From Rhodanobacteraceae bacterium (lineage in GTDB: Bacteria; Pseudomonadota; Gammaproteobacteria; Xanthomonadales; Rhodanobacteraceae): 64,000 bases of DNA. The stretch is taken from positions 1 through 64,000 of the forward strand of contig SCQU01000006.1 of NCBI GenBank assembly GCA_004299555.1, given 5' to 3'. The translations under genes and the position numbers were made by a program. Below the pieces are notes generated by a model. The model was not told the origin of the DNA, made no database searches, and saw only the letters and a program-made list of their open reading frames with translations. This document shows positions 36,766-51,094 of this stretch, piece by piece. Every line of letters starts with the position of its first letter. The first letter of the stretch is position 1.

Positions 36766-39042
36766 CTACTCCACCACGGCCGGCAGTTTTTCCGCGGCTT
36801 CGGTGCCGACCTCCAGCTCACCGTCCTTGACGTCAAGGTTGACCTTGCCACCGCCCGCGAGCTTGCCAAACAGCAACTCGTCGGCGATCGCGCGCTTGAC
36901 CTTGTCCTGGATGAGGCGCGCCATGGGCCGCGCGCCCATCTGCACGTCAAACCCGTGCTCGGCCAGCCAGCCGCGCGCGGCAGGCGTGACATTCAAGCCG
37001 ACGCGTTTTTCCAGCAGCTGTGTTTCCAGTTCGATCAGGAACTTGTCGACCACGCGCAGGATGTGCTCGATCTCGAGCGGCTTGAACTGCACGATCGCAT
37101 CCAGCCGGTTGCGGAACTCCGGCGTGAAGATGCGCCGGATGGTCTCCATCGCGTCGGTGGCGTGATCCTGCTCCAGAAACCCGATGCTGCGCCGTGCGGC
37201 CTGGCGCGCGCCGGCGTTGGTGGTCATCACCAGGATCACGTTGCGGAAGTTCGCCTCGCGCCCATTGGTGTCGGTGAGTACGCCGTGGTCCATGATCTGC
37301 AGCAGGATGTTGAAAAGGTCCGGATGCGCCTTCTCGATTTCATCCATCAGCAGCACGCAGTGCGGATGCTTGACCACCGATTCGGTCAACAGGCCGCCCT
37401 GGTCAAAACCAACGTAGCCCGGCGGTGCGCCGATCAGGCGCGACACCGAGTGCGGCTCCATGTACTCGGACATGTCAAACCGCACCAGCTCGATGCCAAG
37501 CTGCAGCGCCAGCTGCCGCGTAACCTCGGTCTTGCCGACGCCGGTTGGTCCCGAGAACAGGAAATTGCCGATGGGTTTGTCCGGGTTGCCAAGGCCCGAA
37601 CGCGCCATCTTGATCGCCGAAGCCAGCGTGTCGATCGCCTCGTCCTGGCCGAAAATGACCATCTTCAGGTTGCGGTCAAGATTCCGCAGCACGTCGCGGT
37701 CCGACGCCGACACCTGCTTTTCCGGAATGCGCGCCATGCGCGCCACGATGTACTCGACCTCATGCACGTCGACCTTGCCGGTGCGTTTGTCCTCCGGCAA
37801 CAACCGCTGGTGCGCACCGGCCTCGTCGATCACGTCGATGGCCTTGTCCGGCAGCAAGCGGTCCGGAATATGCTTGACCGACAGGTCCACCGCGGCCTGC
37901 AGCGCCGCGTCGGTGTAGGTCACGCCGTGGTGTTCCTCGAAGCGTGACTTCAGGCCCTTCAGGATCTCGACGGTATCGACCGGCGACGGTTCGACGACGT
38001 CGATCTTCTGGAAGCGCCGGGCCAGCGCACGATCCTTCTCGAACACCCCGCGGAACTCCTGGAAAGTCGTGGAACCGATGCAGCGCAGCTCGCCCGAAGC
38101 CAGTGCCGGCTTGATGAGGTTGGATGCATCCATGGTGCCGCCCGACGCCGACCCGGCGCCGATGATGGTATGGATTTCATCGACGAACAAAATTGCGTCC
38201 GGATCCTTCTTCAGCTGCGCGATCACGGCCTTCAGGCGTTTTTCAAAATCGCCGCGATATTTGGTCCCGGCCACCAGCGAGCCCAGGTCCAGGGCCCAGA
38301 TCGTGGCGTCCTCCAGCACCTTCGGCACCTGGTGCTCGACGATGCGCCTTGCCAGACCCTCGGCCAGCGCGGTCTTGCCGACGCCCGACTCACCGACGTA
38401 CAGCGGATTGTTCTTGCGCCGGCGGCACAGCACCTGCACGGTGCGCTCGATTTCGGCCTCACGGCCGATCAGCGGGTCGATCTTGCCCTGTTCGGCACGT
38501 TCGTTGAGGTTGGTCGCATATTCGGCCAGCGCGTTGTCCTTGGCTTTTTCCTCCGATTCCGCCTCGGTGCCAGCCTCGCCCGCGGGCGGTGCCGGATCAG
38601 CCTCGTGGCCAATCTTGGCGATCCCGTGCGACACATAATTGACGACGTCCAGCCGCTCGACTTCCTGCTGATGCATGAAGTAGACCGCGTGCGAATCCTT
38701 CTCGCCGAAGATCGCAACCAGCACATTGGCACCGGTCACTTCCTTGCGCCCCGAAGATTGCACGTGGTAGACGGCGCGTTGCAGCACGCGCTGGAAGCCA
38801 AGGGTCGGCTGCGTGTCGCGCTCGTCACCCGAGGGCAATACCGGCACCGTCTCGGTGATGATCGAACGCAGGTCCTTGCGCAGGCGGTCGAGGTCCATGC
38901 CGCATCCGCGCAGCACCGCCGCAGCCATGGGGTTGTCCAGCAACGCGAGCAGCAGGTGCTCCACCGTCATGAACTCGTGGCGTTGCTCACGGGCTGCCTT
39001 GTAGCATTGGCCGATGGTGTATTCGAGGTCCTTGCTGAACAT
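36766..39042 (-). CDS. clpA: ClpA, ATPase of ClpAP protease
   Basis: Hsp100 unfoldase of 758 residues. The N-domain begins MFSKDLEYTIGQCYKAAR. The first AAA module contains GESGVGKTALAEGLA and the second GPTGVGKTEVTRQLA with FDMSEYMEPH and GAPPGYVGFDQGG. The C-terminal IGF-like loop that docks ClpP is in the second module. It is encoded just downstream of clpS, its adaptor, on the same strand, the classic order. Confidence 0.97.
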   Translation of the reverse strand: MFSKDLEYTIGQCYKAAREQRHEFMTVEHLLLALLDNPMAAAVLRGCGMDLDRLRKDLRSIITETVPVLPSGDERDTQPTLGFQRVLQRAVYHVQSSGRKEVTGANVLVAIFGEKDSHAVYFMHQQEVERLDVVNYVSHGIAKIGHEADPAPPAGEAGTEAESEEKAKDNALAEYATNLNERAEQGKIDPLIGREAEIERTVQVLCRRRKNNPLYVGESGVGKTALAEGLARRIVEHQVPKVLEDATIWALDLGSLVAGTKYRGDFEKRLKAVIAQLKKDPDAILFVDEIHTIIGAGSASGGTMDASNLIKPALASGELRCIGSTTFQEFRGVFEKDRALARRFQKIDVVEPSPVDTVEILKGLKSRFEEHHGVTYTDAALQAAVDLSVKHIPDRLLPDKAIDVIDEAGAHQRLLPEDKRTGKVDVHEVEYIVARMARIPEKQVSASDRDVLRNLDRNLKMVIFGQDEAIDTLASAIKMARSGLGNPDKPIGNFLFSGPTGVGKTEVTRQLALQLGIELVRFDMSEYMEPHSVSRLIGAPPGYVGFDQGGLLTESVVKHPHCVLLMDEIEKAHPDLFNILLQIMDHGVLTDTNGREANFRNVILVMTTNAGARQAARRSIGFLEQDHATDAMETIRRIFTPEFRNRLDAIVQFKPLEIEHILRVVDKFLIELETQLLEKRVGLNVTPAARGWLAEHGFDVQMGARPMARLIQDKVKRAIADELLFGKLAGGGKVNLDVKDGELEVGTEAAEKLPAVVE

Positions 39043-39085
39043 GGGCTTGGGTCTCCGAAGCTCTATGCCCCTGATATGGGGCCGG

Positions 39086-39418
39086 TTAAGACTTTTCCAT
39101 CGTGCACAGCAGCGGGTGTTGATGCAGGCGCGAAAACTCGTTGACCTGCGCTACCTTGCTTTCTGCCACCTCACGACTGAACACCCCGCAAACGCCCTTG
39201 CCGCGCGTATGAACATGCAACATGACCTGCGTCGCACGTTCGCGCGCCATGTTGAAAAACGTCTCCAGCACCACCACCACGAACTCCATGGGCGTGTAGT
39301 CATCGTTGAGCAGCACCACCTGGTACAGCGGCGGCTGTGCGGTCTGCGGCCGGCTGGCCTCGACCACCACGCCCTGTTCGCGTTCCGTCTCGTTGTTGGT
39401 CGTCTTGCCTGGTGTCAT
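39086..39418 (-). CDS. clpS: ClpS adaptor for N-end rule substrates
   Basis: Adaptor of 110 residues that delivers N-degron proteins to ClpAP. The disordered first 30 residues are followed by [20 protein letters not shown], in which N38, D39 and D40 help bind the N-terminal amine. The rest includes [11 protein letters not shown] and [18 protein letters not shown] 39418 is used because the frame upstream has no family support. It precedes clpA by 43 bases. Confidence 0.95.
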   Translation of the reverse strand: MTPGKTTNNETEREQGVVVEASRPQTAQPPLYQVVLLNDDYTPMEFVVVVLETFFNMARERATQVMLHVHTRGKGVCGVFSREVAESKVAQVNEFSRLHQHPLLCTMEKS

Positions 39419-39468
39419 CGGTGCAACTCTCTTGGTTCCGAGTATAGGCCCGCCGCCGCCGGCAGGAA

Positions 39469-39483
39469 GTGACAAAACGTCAC
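39469..39483. promoter_or_regulatory. inverted repeat in the clpS/nudJ divergent region
   Basis: GTGAC-AAAAC-GTCAC forms a 5-bp inverted repeat in the 81-base gap between divergent clpS and nudJ. It could be an operator or chance; no known regulator site was matched. Confidence 0.3.
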
Positions 39484-39499
39484 AGCAGATGATGGCAAA

Positions 39500-40021
39500 A
39501 TGATGAAATTTCCAGTGCCAAATCCCATGCGCGACATTGCAAGCCCGCCCAAGCCCGCGGCCATCTGGTGCCCGCACGTCACCGTGGCCTGCGTGGTCGC
39601 CGACGCCGGCCGTTTCCTGCTGGTCGAGGAAGCCATCCAGGGTGAACTGCGTCTCAACCAGCCGGCCGGCCACCTCGAACCCAACGAGACCCTGCAACAG
39701 GCTGCGCTGCGCGAAACGCTGGAGGAATCGGGCTGGGACGTCGCACTTGAGCACTTCATCGGCGTCACCGAGTGGCACAGTCCGGTGCATGACCATCACA
39801 TGGTGCGCTTTGGCTTCGCGGCGCGTCCGTTGCGGCAGCACGCCGAGCGCCGGCTCGACACCGGGATCGTGCGCGCGCTGTGGCTGACCTACCCCGAAAT
39901 CCTCGCCGCCCGCGCGCGCCTGCGCAGCACGCTGGTGTTGACGGCCATCGAAGACTGGCTGGCAGGGCAGCGCCTGCCGCTTGCAACCCTGCGTTCGTTG
40001 CTGCCGGCCGCAGGCGCATGA
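39500..40021 (+). CDS. nudJ: Nudix hydrolase NudJ-like
   Basis: Nudix phosphohydrolase of up to 173 residues that in E. coli acts on thiamine pyrimidine pyrophosphates and nucleotides. [10 protein letters not shown] opens the domain and the Nudix box spans G57-W79 (GHLEPNE followed by [10 protein letters not shown]). Possible starts are ATG 39500 or ATG 39527; homologues begin just before PHVTVACVV, favouring the latter. It overlaps mnmA by ATGA, so it is translationally coupled. Confidence 0.88.
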   Translation: MMKFPVPNPMRDIASPPKPAAIWCPHVTVACVVADAGRFLLVEEAIQGELRLNQPAGHLEPNETLQQAALRETLEESGWDVALEHFIGVTEWHSPVHDHHMVRFGFAARPLRQHAERRLDTGIVRALWLTYPEILAARARLRSTLVLTAIEDWLAGQRLPLATLRSLLPAAGA

Positions 40022-41121
40022 CCATGCGCATCGTCGTTGGCATGTCGGGAGGCGTCGACTCCTCGGTCGCGGCGTTGCTGCTGCAACGCGCGGGCCACGA
40101 GGTGTCGGGGTTCTTCATGCAAAACTGGGAAGATCAAGACCCCGAATCGGGCTGCCACGCCGATGCCGACCGCAAGGACGCGCTGGCCGTGTGCGCGCAA
40201 CTTGGTATCCGCTTCCACAGCGGCAACTTCGCGGCCGACTATCGTACCCGCGTGTTCCAGCACTTCCTCGACGAGTACCGCGCGGGGCGCACGCCCAATC
40301 CCGACGTCCTGTGCAACCACGAGATCAAGTTCGGCGCCTTTCTGGAGGCGGTGCGCGCAGCCGGCGCCGACAAGCTCGCCACCGGCCACTACGCACGCAA
40401 CGCATTCTCCGGCGGCCGCTGGAAGCTCTTGCGCGCGCACGACCAAAGCAAGGATCAAACCTATTTCCTGCACACCCTCGACCAGGAACAGCTTGGCGCA
40501 GCGGTGTTTCCGTTGGCCGACCTGGACAAGACGGAAGTGCGCCGGATCGCCGCCGCTGCGGCCCTGCCGGTGGCCGCCAAAAAGGACTCGACCGGCATCT
40601 GCTTCATTGGCGAGCGTGATTTCCGTACCTTCCTTTCGACCTTCATCCCGGCCCGACCCGGCGCGTTGCGCACGCCCGAAGGCACCGCGGTCGGTGAACA
40701 CCAGGGCGCGATGTTCTACACGCTGGGGCAACGCGCGGGGCTGCACATTGGCGGCCGCGCCGCGGGCAACGGCGAGCCCTGGTACGTCGTGGGCAAGGCG
40801 ATGGCCAGCAACACCGTCTACGTCGACCAGGGCCACGCCAGCCACTGGCTGCAGTCACGCTCGCTCACGGCCAACGCGCTGCATTGGGTCGCGGGGGTGG
40901 CGCCGGCGCCAACCTTCCAGTGCATGGCGATGACGCGCTACCGCCAGCCGCCACAGGCCTGCACCGTCGAGGTGGCTGGCGACACCTGCCGCGTGTCCTT
41001 CGAGGCGGTGCAGCGCGCGGTTGCACCCGGCCAGTCGGTGGTGTTCTACCGCGGCGACGAGTGCCTCGGCGGCGCGGTGATTGCAGCCACCGACGCACCG
41101 GCCATCGGAGCGCCGGCGTGA
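40018..41121 (+). CDS. mnmA: tRNA 2-thiouridylase MnmA
   Basis: ATP-dependent enzyme that thiolates U34 of tRNA-Lys, Glu and Gln, 367 residues. The PP-loop SGGVDSS is at residues 10-16. The catalytic cysteines are C99 ([10 protein letters not shown]) and C195 ([11 protein letters not shown]). It overlaps nudJ and hflD by 4 bases each (ATGA and GTGA), giving one coupled operon nudJ-mnmA-hflD, which is widespread in gammaproteobacteria. Confidence 0.97.
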   Translation: MTMRIVVGMSGGVDSSVAALLLQRAGHEVSGFFMQNWEDQDPESGCHADADRKDALAVCAQLGIRFHSGNFAADYRTRVFQHFLDEYRAGRTPNPDVLCNHEIKFGAFLEAVRAAGADKLATGHYARNAFSGGRWKLLRAHDQSKDQTYFLHTLDQEQLGAAVFPLADLDKTEVRRIAAAAALPVAAKKDSTGICFIGERDFRTFLSTFIPARPGALRTPEGTAVGEHQGAMFYTLGQRAGLHIGGRAAGNGEPWYVVGKAMASNTVYVDQGHASHWLQSRSLTANALHWVAGVAPAPTFQCMAMTRYRQPPQACTVEVAGDTCRVSFEAVQRAVAPGQSVVFYRGDECLGGAVIAATDAPAIGAPA

Positions 41122-41738
41122 AGGAGTCGCGCGTCCTTGCCCTGGCCGGCGTGTTTCAGGCGCTGTCGCTGGTACGCGATATCGCCCGGAGGGGCGATTG
41201 TGACAACGAACCCATGGAGGCCAGCCTCGCGAGCGTCTTCAAGCTCGAAGCCGACAGCGCAACCGCCGTCTTTGGCGGCGACCGCGGCGTGCGTGTCGGA
41301 CTGCGCGTCCTCGTCGAACAAATCGAGGGCGACGACCGCGACCTGCCCCTGTTCCACATGCTGGTCAACGTGATGAAACTGGAGCGCAGCCTGTCGAGGC
41401 AGCCGGAAATCAACCAGCGCCTGGGCGCCGCACTGATGGGCATGCAGCGCCAGCTGCAGCACTTTCCGGTGACCCACCCGGCCATCCTTGCGCGCCTGGC
41501 TGACCTCTACAGCGCCAACCTCTCGGGGCTCAAACCCCGCATCACGGTGGTCGGCAACCCGCTGTACCTGCAACAGCCGGCGCAGGCCCAGCGCATTCGC
41601 GCGCTGCTGCTGGCGGCCGTGCGCGCAACCGTGATGTGGCACCAGCTCGGCGGGCGCCGGCGCCAGCTGTTGTTTCGCCCGCAGCGCGAGGTCATGATCG
41701 CGCGTGGGATGCTGACCGGCGTGGCGTTGCGCGGCTGA
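41118..41738 (+). CDS. hflD: HflD homologue
   Basis: Cytosolic or membrane-associated helical protein of 206 residues, homologous to E. coli HflD (lambda CII decision factor; cellular role unclear). [19 protein letters not shown] at the N-terminus and [13 protein letters not shown] in the C-terminal third are family landmarks. The GTG start overlaps the mnmA stop. Homologues usually sit before purB, but here acnA follows after a 374-base gap. Confidence 0.92.
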   Translation: MKESRVLALAGVFQALSLVRDIARRGDCDNEPMEASLASVFKLEADSATAVFGGDRGVRVGLRVLVEQIEGDDRDLPLFHMLVNVMKLERSLSRQPEINQRLGAALMGMQRQLQHFPVTHPAILARLADLYSANLSGLKPRITVVGNPLYLQQPAQAQRIRALLLAAVRATVMWHQLGGRRRQLLFRPQREVMIARGMLTGVALRG

Positions 41739-42112
41739 CTGCCGCCCTTTCCAGCCCTGCCCCGACCGGGTGGAGCCATACCTTGACCGGGAGCCGCACG
41801 CATGGCCCGGTCAGGAATGGCCGCAGCGACGGCGCTGGGAAGCACGCAACCGCCACGGCAATGGCGTCGCACGGGTGCGTCCCGCACGGCGGCATTTTGA
41901 CACCACCAGGGTCGCGGCAATTGGCGCCGGGCCCCTGGCTGCCCTGCCGCGGCCGGCACCGGCGGCCCGCAAGGCACGGCGCTCGATCGACGGCAGCAAA
42001 AACATTCCGGCGTGTCCCGCTGCGGCAGCGTACGGCCATTTGCGCGATAATGGGCGGTTCCAGCAATGACATTCCCCGCGGCCGGTCCATCCGCCGCCAA
42101 CAGGAGAGCATC
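41739..42112. other. intergenic region before acnA
   Basis: About 370 bases with no supported gene. A GC-rich segment lacking long palindromes; probably holds the acnA promoter and leader. The end carries the AGGAGAG ribosome site of acnA. Confidence 0.4.
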
Positions 42113-44863
<2,751 letters not shown>

Positions 44864-44905
44864 CGCCCGCACCATCGCGGGCCTTCGCGGCGCGCGGCAC
44901 CAGGA

Positions 44906-44937
44906 CAGGCCCCTTCATCGAAAGGGGGCTTTGTTTA
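44906..44937 (+). terminator. rho-independent terminator of acnA
   Basis: Stem formed by GGCCCCTT and AAGGGGGC around a CATCGA loop, followed by TTTGTTT, 43 bases after the acnA stop. The pairing has one extra G, so it is a slightly bulged stem. Confidence 0.65.
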
Positions 44938-45116
44938 CGTGGTCTGACCCGCCCCAAGCCAAGGGCTGAGCGTGCGGTGCCGGGACGCGATCGCACCACC
45001 ACGACCGGACGGGCGGGCAACGCGCGCGAAGCGATGTTGCTGCGGAGCGGCCGGCGACCTGCTGAACGAGCCAGTGGGGCGACGGCGCGCCGACCTGGCG
45101 CCGTGCGCCAGCGCGC

Positions 45117-47039
45117 TCAGAGCCGCTGCGGCTCCGTCTCGATCTTGGCGTGCTTGCGCAACGCGGCGATGAACGCCTGCAGATCAGCATCGCCAAACGC
45201 GCGCGCCATCTGCTCACGCAGGAAGCTGTGCGCTTCGGCGGGCACGGTCGCCGGGTCGCCCGGCTTGACCGCGGTCAAGGCCACCAGCGCAAAGTGTCCG
45301 CCCTGGAGCGGAACCAGCGCCCGCGTCGTTGCCCCCGGTGCCGGATGCGCGAGCGTGAATACGGCCTTCAACAGGGCCGGATCGACGCCCTGCGCATTGC
45401 GCAGCGCCCCGGTTTCCTGCTTGACCGGCTGCCCCGCCGCCTGCGCCAGCGCGTCGAGCTGGGTGCCAGCCTCAAGCTTGGCAAATGCGGCTCCGGCCGC
45501 CGCCTTGGCCGTGGCGTCCACCCGTTGCTGGATGATGTCCTGCCTGATCTGGTCGCTCACTGATGCCAACGGCTTGGGGGCCGCAGCAACGTGTTTGTTG
45601 AGATGGATCACGACCATGTGGTCGGGGCCAAGATCGATCGGGTCGGAAGTATTGCCCTGCACCAGCACGATATCGGAAAACGCCGCCTTGACGACCTTGG
45701 GGTTGGCCGCGATGCCAGCCTTGGCCCCCGTGCGCCCGAACAGCGGTGTCGTCTGCACGGTCAACCCCAACTTCTTGGCGGCCGGCTTCAGCGAGGTCGG
45801 ATCGTTGTAGATCATGTCGGTGAGCTTGCCGCCGACATCGCGATAGGCATCTTTGCTCGCGTCCTTCTTGGCCTCGGCCACCAATTGGTCACGCACGTCG
45901 GCAAACGACTGGGTATGGCCGGCACGCAGATCGCGCAGATCGATGATGTGGTAGCCGTCGCCGGTCAACACCGGGGCCGAAATGTCGCCCTTCTGCATCT
46001 TGTCCAGCGCCGCCTGGAATTCCGGACCCGCATCGCCCTTTTGCAACCAGCCCAAGTCGCCCCCCTGACGCTTGGAACCCAGGTCATCGGAATACTGCTC
46101 GGCCAGCTTCGCAAAATCAGCGCCCGGCGCCTTGGCCAGCGCGTCGATCTTTTCGGCCTTGGCAAGGGCCGCCTGCTTCTCGGCAGCCGTCGGCTTGGCC
46201 GGAAGCTTCACGAGAATATGCGCGACTTCCCACTGCGACGGGGTCACGAACCGGGCCTTTTCCTTCGTGTACTGTGCCTCGAGCGCCTTGTCGCTCAGGT
46301 CAGGCTTGGCGTCCATGGTCGCGGCATTGAGCTCGATGTAATTGACCGACACCTCTTCCGGATTCATGAACTCGGTGCGGTGAGCCTGGTAGTAGTCCGC
46401 GATCTGCGCGGCCGTCACGTCGCTTTGCGCGGCGGTCGGCGCCGGCGGTGGCAGGTCGACATAGCTGAAATCGCGCTGCTGCAACTGCAACTTCAGGAAC
46501 GCATCGACCTCGGCCTTGGTCGCAAACGCGGTGCCCACGATCGCCTGCGGTACCTCGCGCGAGGCCAAATCCGAGCGAATCGAATCCTGGAACTCAGCGG
46601 CCGTCTTGCCCTGCTGCGCAAGGTAGGACAGATACGTCGATGGATCGAACTTGCCGTTGACCTGGAACACCGGGAACGATGCGATCTCCGCGCGTATGGC
46701 GGCGTCGGGCACGCGCACGCCCAGTTTGTCGTTTTCGTTCAACAGCAACTGCCGGTTGATGACGAGGTCGAGCACCTTCTGCTTGACCGCTGGCTTCTCG
46801 AACTCGGAAGCGTCCACGGTACTGCCCGGCTGGTTCATCTGCGACTGCCGGTAGTTGTTGAAGGCGGTCTGGAAATCCTGCTGCGAAATCTCGTGGCCAT
46901 CCACCTTCGCAACCCAGGTCGCGTTGCTCTGGCTGAAGTAGCCCTCGATGCCGAAGAACAGGAACGCGATGACCACCACCACGCCAAACAGCGCGATGAC
47001 AATCCAGCTCTTGAACAGGTTGCGGATGAATTGCAGCAT
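45117..47039 (-). CDS. ppiD: periplasmic folding factor PpiD
   Basis: Inner-membrane-anchored chaperone at the periplasmic exit of the Sec translocon, 640 residues. One N-terminal membrane helix (about 12-33), then a SurA-like chaperone region and a parvulin-type domain at about 265-365, with EVAHILVKLP, GGDLGWLQKGD and GDGYHIIDL. The C-terminal half repeats a folded domain ending KIETEPQRL. It follows hupB and tRNA-Val on the same strand, the usual lon-hupB-ppiD order. Confidence 0.94.
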   Translation of the reverse strand: MLQFIRNLFKSWIVIALFGVVVVIAFLFFGIEGYFSQSNATWVAKVDGHEISQQDFQTAFNNYRQSQMNQPGSTVDASEFEKPAVKQKVLDLVINRQLLLNENDKLGVRVPDAAIRAEIASFPVFQVNGKFDPSTYLSYLAQQGKTAAEFQDSIRSDLASREVPQAIVGTAFATKAEVDAFLKLQLQQRDFSYVDLPPPAPTAAQSDVTAAQIADYYQAHRTEFMNPEEVSVNYIELNAATMDAKPDLSDKALEAQYTKEKARFVTPSQWEVAHILVKLPAKPTAAEKQAALAKAEKIDALAKAPGADFAKLAEQYSDDLGSKRQGGDLGWLQKGDAGPEFQAALDKMQKGDISAPVLTGDGYHIIDLRDLRAGHTQSFADVRDQLVAEAKKDASKDAYRDVGGKLTDMIYNDPTSLKPAAKKLGLTVQTTPLFGRTGAKAGIAANPKVVKAAFSDIVLVQGNTSDPIDLGPDHMVVIHLNKHVAAAPKPLASVSDQIRQDIIQQRVDATAKAAAGAAFAKLEAGTQLDALAQAAGQPVKQETGALRNAQGVDPALLKAVFTLAHPAPGATTRALVPLQGGHFALVALTAVKPGDPATVPAEAHSFLREQMARAFGDADLQAFIAALRKHAKIETEPQRL

Positions 47040-47107
47040 GGTTACCGCCGTAGGTAGGGCCCGGTCGGCCGACTATTGTAAGGGATGCGCCACCACGGAC
47101 GCCGCCA

Positions 47108-47182
47108 TGGTGGGTGCTGAGGGTTTCGAACCCCCGACCCTCTCCGTGTAAAGGAGACGCTCTACCACTGAGCTAAGCACCC
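47108..47182 (-). tRNA. tRNA-Val (TAC)
   Basis: Cloverleaf on the minus strand: GGGTGCT/AGCACCC acceptor, anticodon loop TTTACAC with anticodon TAC, GGGGGTTCGAAACCCTC T arm, CCA encoded. It lies between hupB and ppiD. Confidence 0.95.
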
Positions 47183-47224
47183 GCGTTTCAATCAATACCG
47201 CATCGCGCGCAGCGCGATTATCGC

Positions 47225-47346
47225 TCCCCCTCTCCCTCCGGGGGAGGGCAAGGGGTGAGGGTACGACATTCGCGTAATGTTTGACCATACGCGACTCAGA
47301 ACCCTCACCCGGCGCTACGCACCACCCTCTCCCGGGGGGAGAGGGA
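47225..47346. repeat. paired CCCTCTCCC inverted repeat
   Basis: Two related blocks lie in opposite orientation: one reading CCCCTCTCCCTCCGGGGGAG with GGGGTGAGGGT (47225-47261), the other ACCCTCACCC with CCCTCTCCCGGGGGGAGAGG (47300-47346). Each block folds on itself and the two can also pair. This is a dispersed intergenic repeat common in proteobacteria, related to the hairpin at 27635. Confidence 0.75.
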
Positions 47347-47392
47347 CAAGAACCAAAGACTTAGCACACAAAATCGTACGCCCCGAAACGCG

Positions 47393-47422
47393 GCGGCCGA
47401 CGCCATTGCTTGCGTCGGCCGC
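47393..47422. terminator. stem-loop downstream of hupB
   Basis: Perfect 11-bp stem GCGGCCGACGC / GCGTCGGCCGC with an 8-base loop, 45 bases beyond the hupB stop on the minus strand. No T tract, so termination is only inferred from position. Confidence 0.5.
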
Positions 47423-47467
47423 CCAAACCCCAAGTGCAGCCTGCCTGCGCAGGCCGCACCGTGAAAC

Positions 47468-47740
47468 TCAGTTCAACGCATCCTTCAACGCCTTGCCAGC
47501 CTTGAACGCCGGCACCTTGGACGCCTTGATCTTGATGGTGGCACCGGTACGCGGGTTGCGACCCGTACGCGCGGCGCGCTTGCGCACGACGAACGTGCCA
47601 AAGCCGACCAGTGACACGTCTTCGCCCTTCTTCAACGCACGCTTGACCTGATCCATCACGGCATCAAGCGCACGGCCGGCGTCGGCCTTGGTCAGTTCGG
47701 CATGGTCTGCAATCTTGCTGATCAATTCGGTTTTGTTCAT
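47468..47740 (-). CDS. hupB: DNA-binding protein HU-beta
   Basis: Small nucleoid protein of 90 residues that bends and wraps DNA as a dimer. Starts [20 protein letters not shown]; the DNA-binding arm carries [17 protein letters not shown] with the minor-groove RNP proline. It ends [12 protein letters not shown] purine-rich GGGAG lies just upstream of ATG 47740. It lies downstream of lon with a 315-base gap containing its own promoter candidate. Confidence 0.97.
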   Translation of the reverse strand: MNKTELISKIADHAELTKADAGRALDAVMDQVKRALKKGEDVSLVGFGTFVVRKRAARTGRNPRTGATIKIKASKVPAFKAGKALKDALN

Positions 47741-47888
47741 GGAGACTCCCTCTGGGATTTGCGAGCAGCCCGCGAAATGTTCGATGGAACGGCGCACCTT
47801 CAAACTGTAATCGGCGCATCCGTTTCGGTCGTGTTGCAGTTCCCGTATCGAGACGCGACGTTTGACGTCGGCGCCGCACGGCCCGGCC

Positions 47889-47917
47889 TTTATACCAGTG
47901 CCCCCGGGGGCGCGCAA
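47889..47917 (-). promoter_or_regulatory. promoter candidate for hupB
   Basis: On the minus strand TTGCGC (47912-47917) and TATAAA (47889-47894) are separated by exactly 17 bases in the lon-hupB gap. The -10 matches 5 of 6, the -35 is weak. It would give a leader of about 140 bases. Confidence 0.4.
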
Positions 47918-48055
47918 TACAAGGTGTGGTGCGGATTTCAGACCGGTTGGGATGGGCGCGCCGCCGGGCCGATGTGGAGCACGACACGCGCAATAACGCA
48001 AGTGCCGCACGTTGGTACCGGCCCGTGCCGCCAACGAACCCGGCAGGTGGGTCGC

Positions 48056-50569
<2,514 letters not shown>

Positions 50570-51094
50570 ATCGGATACTTGCACTGGATCGCGCGGAACC
50601 CGCACTGCGGGCGACCACATGAGGATGGTGGCGGCAGACGCCGCAATCAAGCCGCGACCCGGCACGCCATGCGACGGCCGGCCCGCCGCTGGCGCGCGAG
50701 CTCCTCTTGTTACGGCACGCAATCCTTGCTTGCGCCTCGCATGATGGTTTCAGCGGCGTCCTGAAAAGGGGCGGGACAGCTTTGCTTCGGCGTCGGCCAT
50801 CCATGGCCTGCTTCGTTGGTACTTGCGGTGTCGCAGGCCACGGAGGGCTGGCCATCGAAGCGCACCTTGGCGCCATTGCACGCCGCCGAGCATCGCAGCG
50901 CCAAGCGGGAGCAAGGCGCGAATGTTTGAGCGCACGGACGCGCGAGTTCGCGCCGGCCCGCCTGGCGCAAGAAGCACAGGGGAGTCGTGCCGACACGAAG
51001 TCGGCGCGACCGGTGTGAGGGCGCAGTGGCTTTGGTTACTTCCCCGAAAGGAAAGTAACCCGCTCGGCGGCAGCCGAGCGGAACGGCGAATAAG
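50570..51094. other. intergenic repeat-bearing region between dksA and lon
   Basis: About 525 bases without a supported gene. It should contain the lon promoter. At 51035-51090 there are two palindromic units: GTTACTTCCCCGAAAGGAAAGTAAC and CCGCTCGGCGGCAGCCGAGCGG. Xanthomonadaceae genomes carry many such repeats, which often give false open frames. Open frames here show shadow-like composition. Confidence 0.45.

Noticed and set aside
45591..47057. Open frame of about 490 codons opposite ppiD
   Set aside because: Rich in His, Arg and Leu with no domain; antisense shadow.
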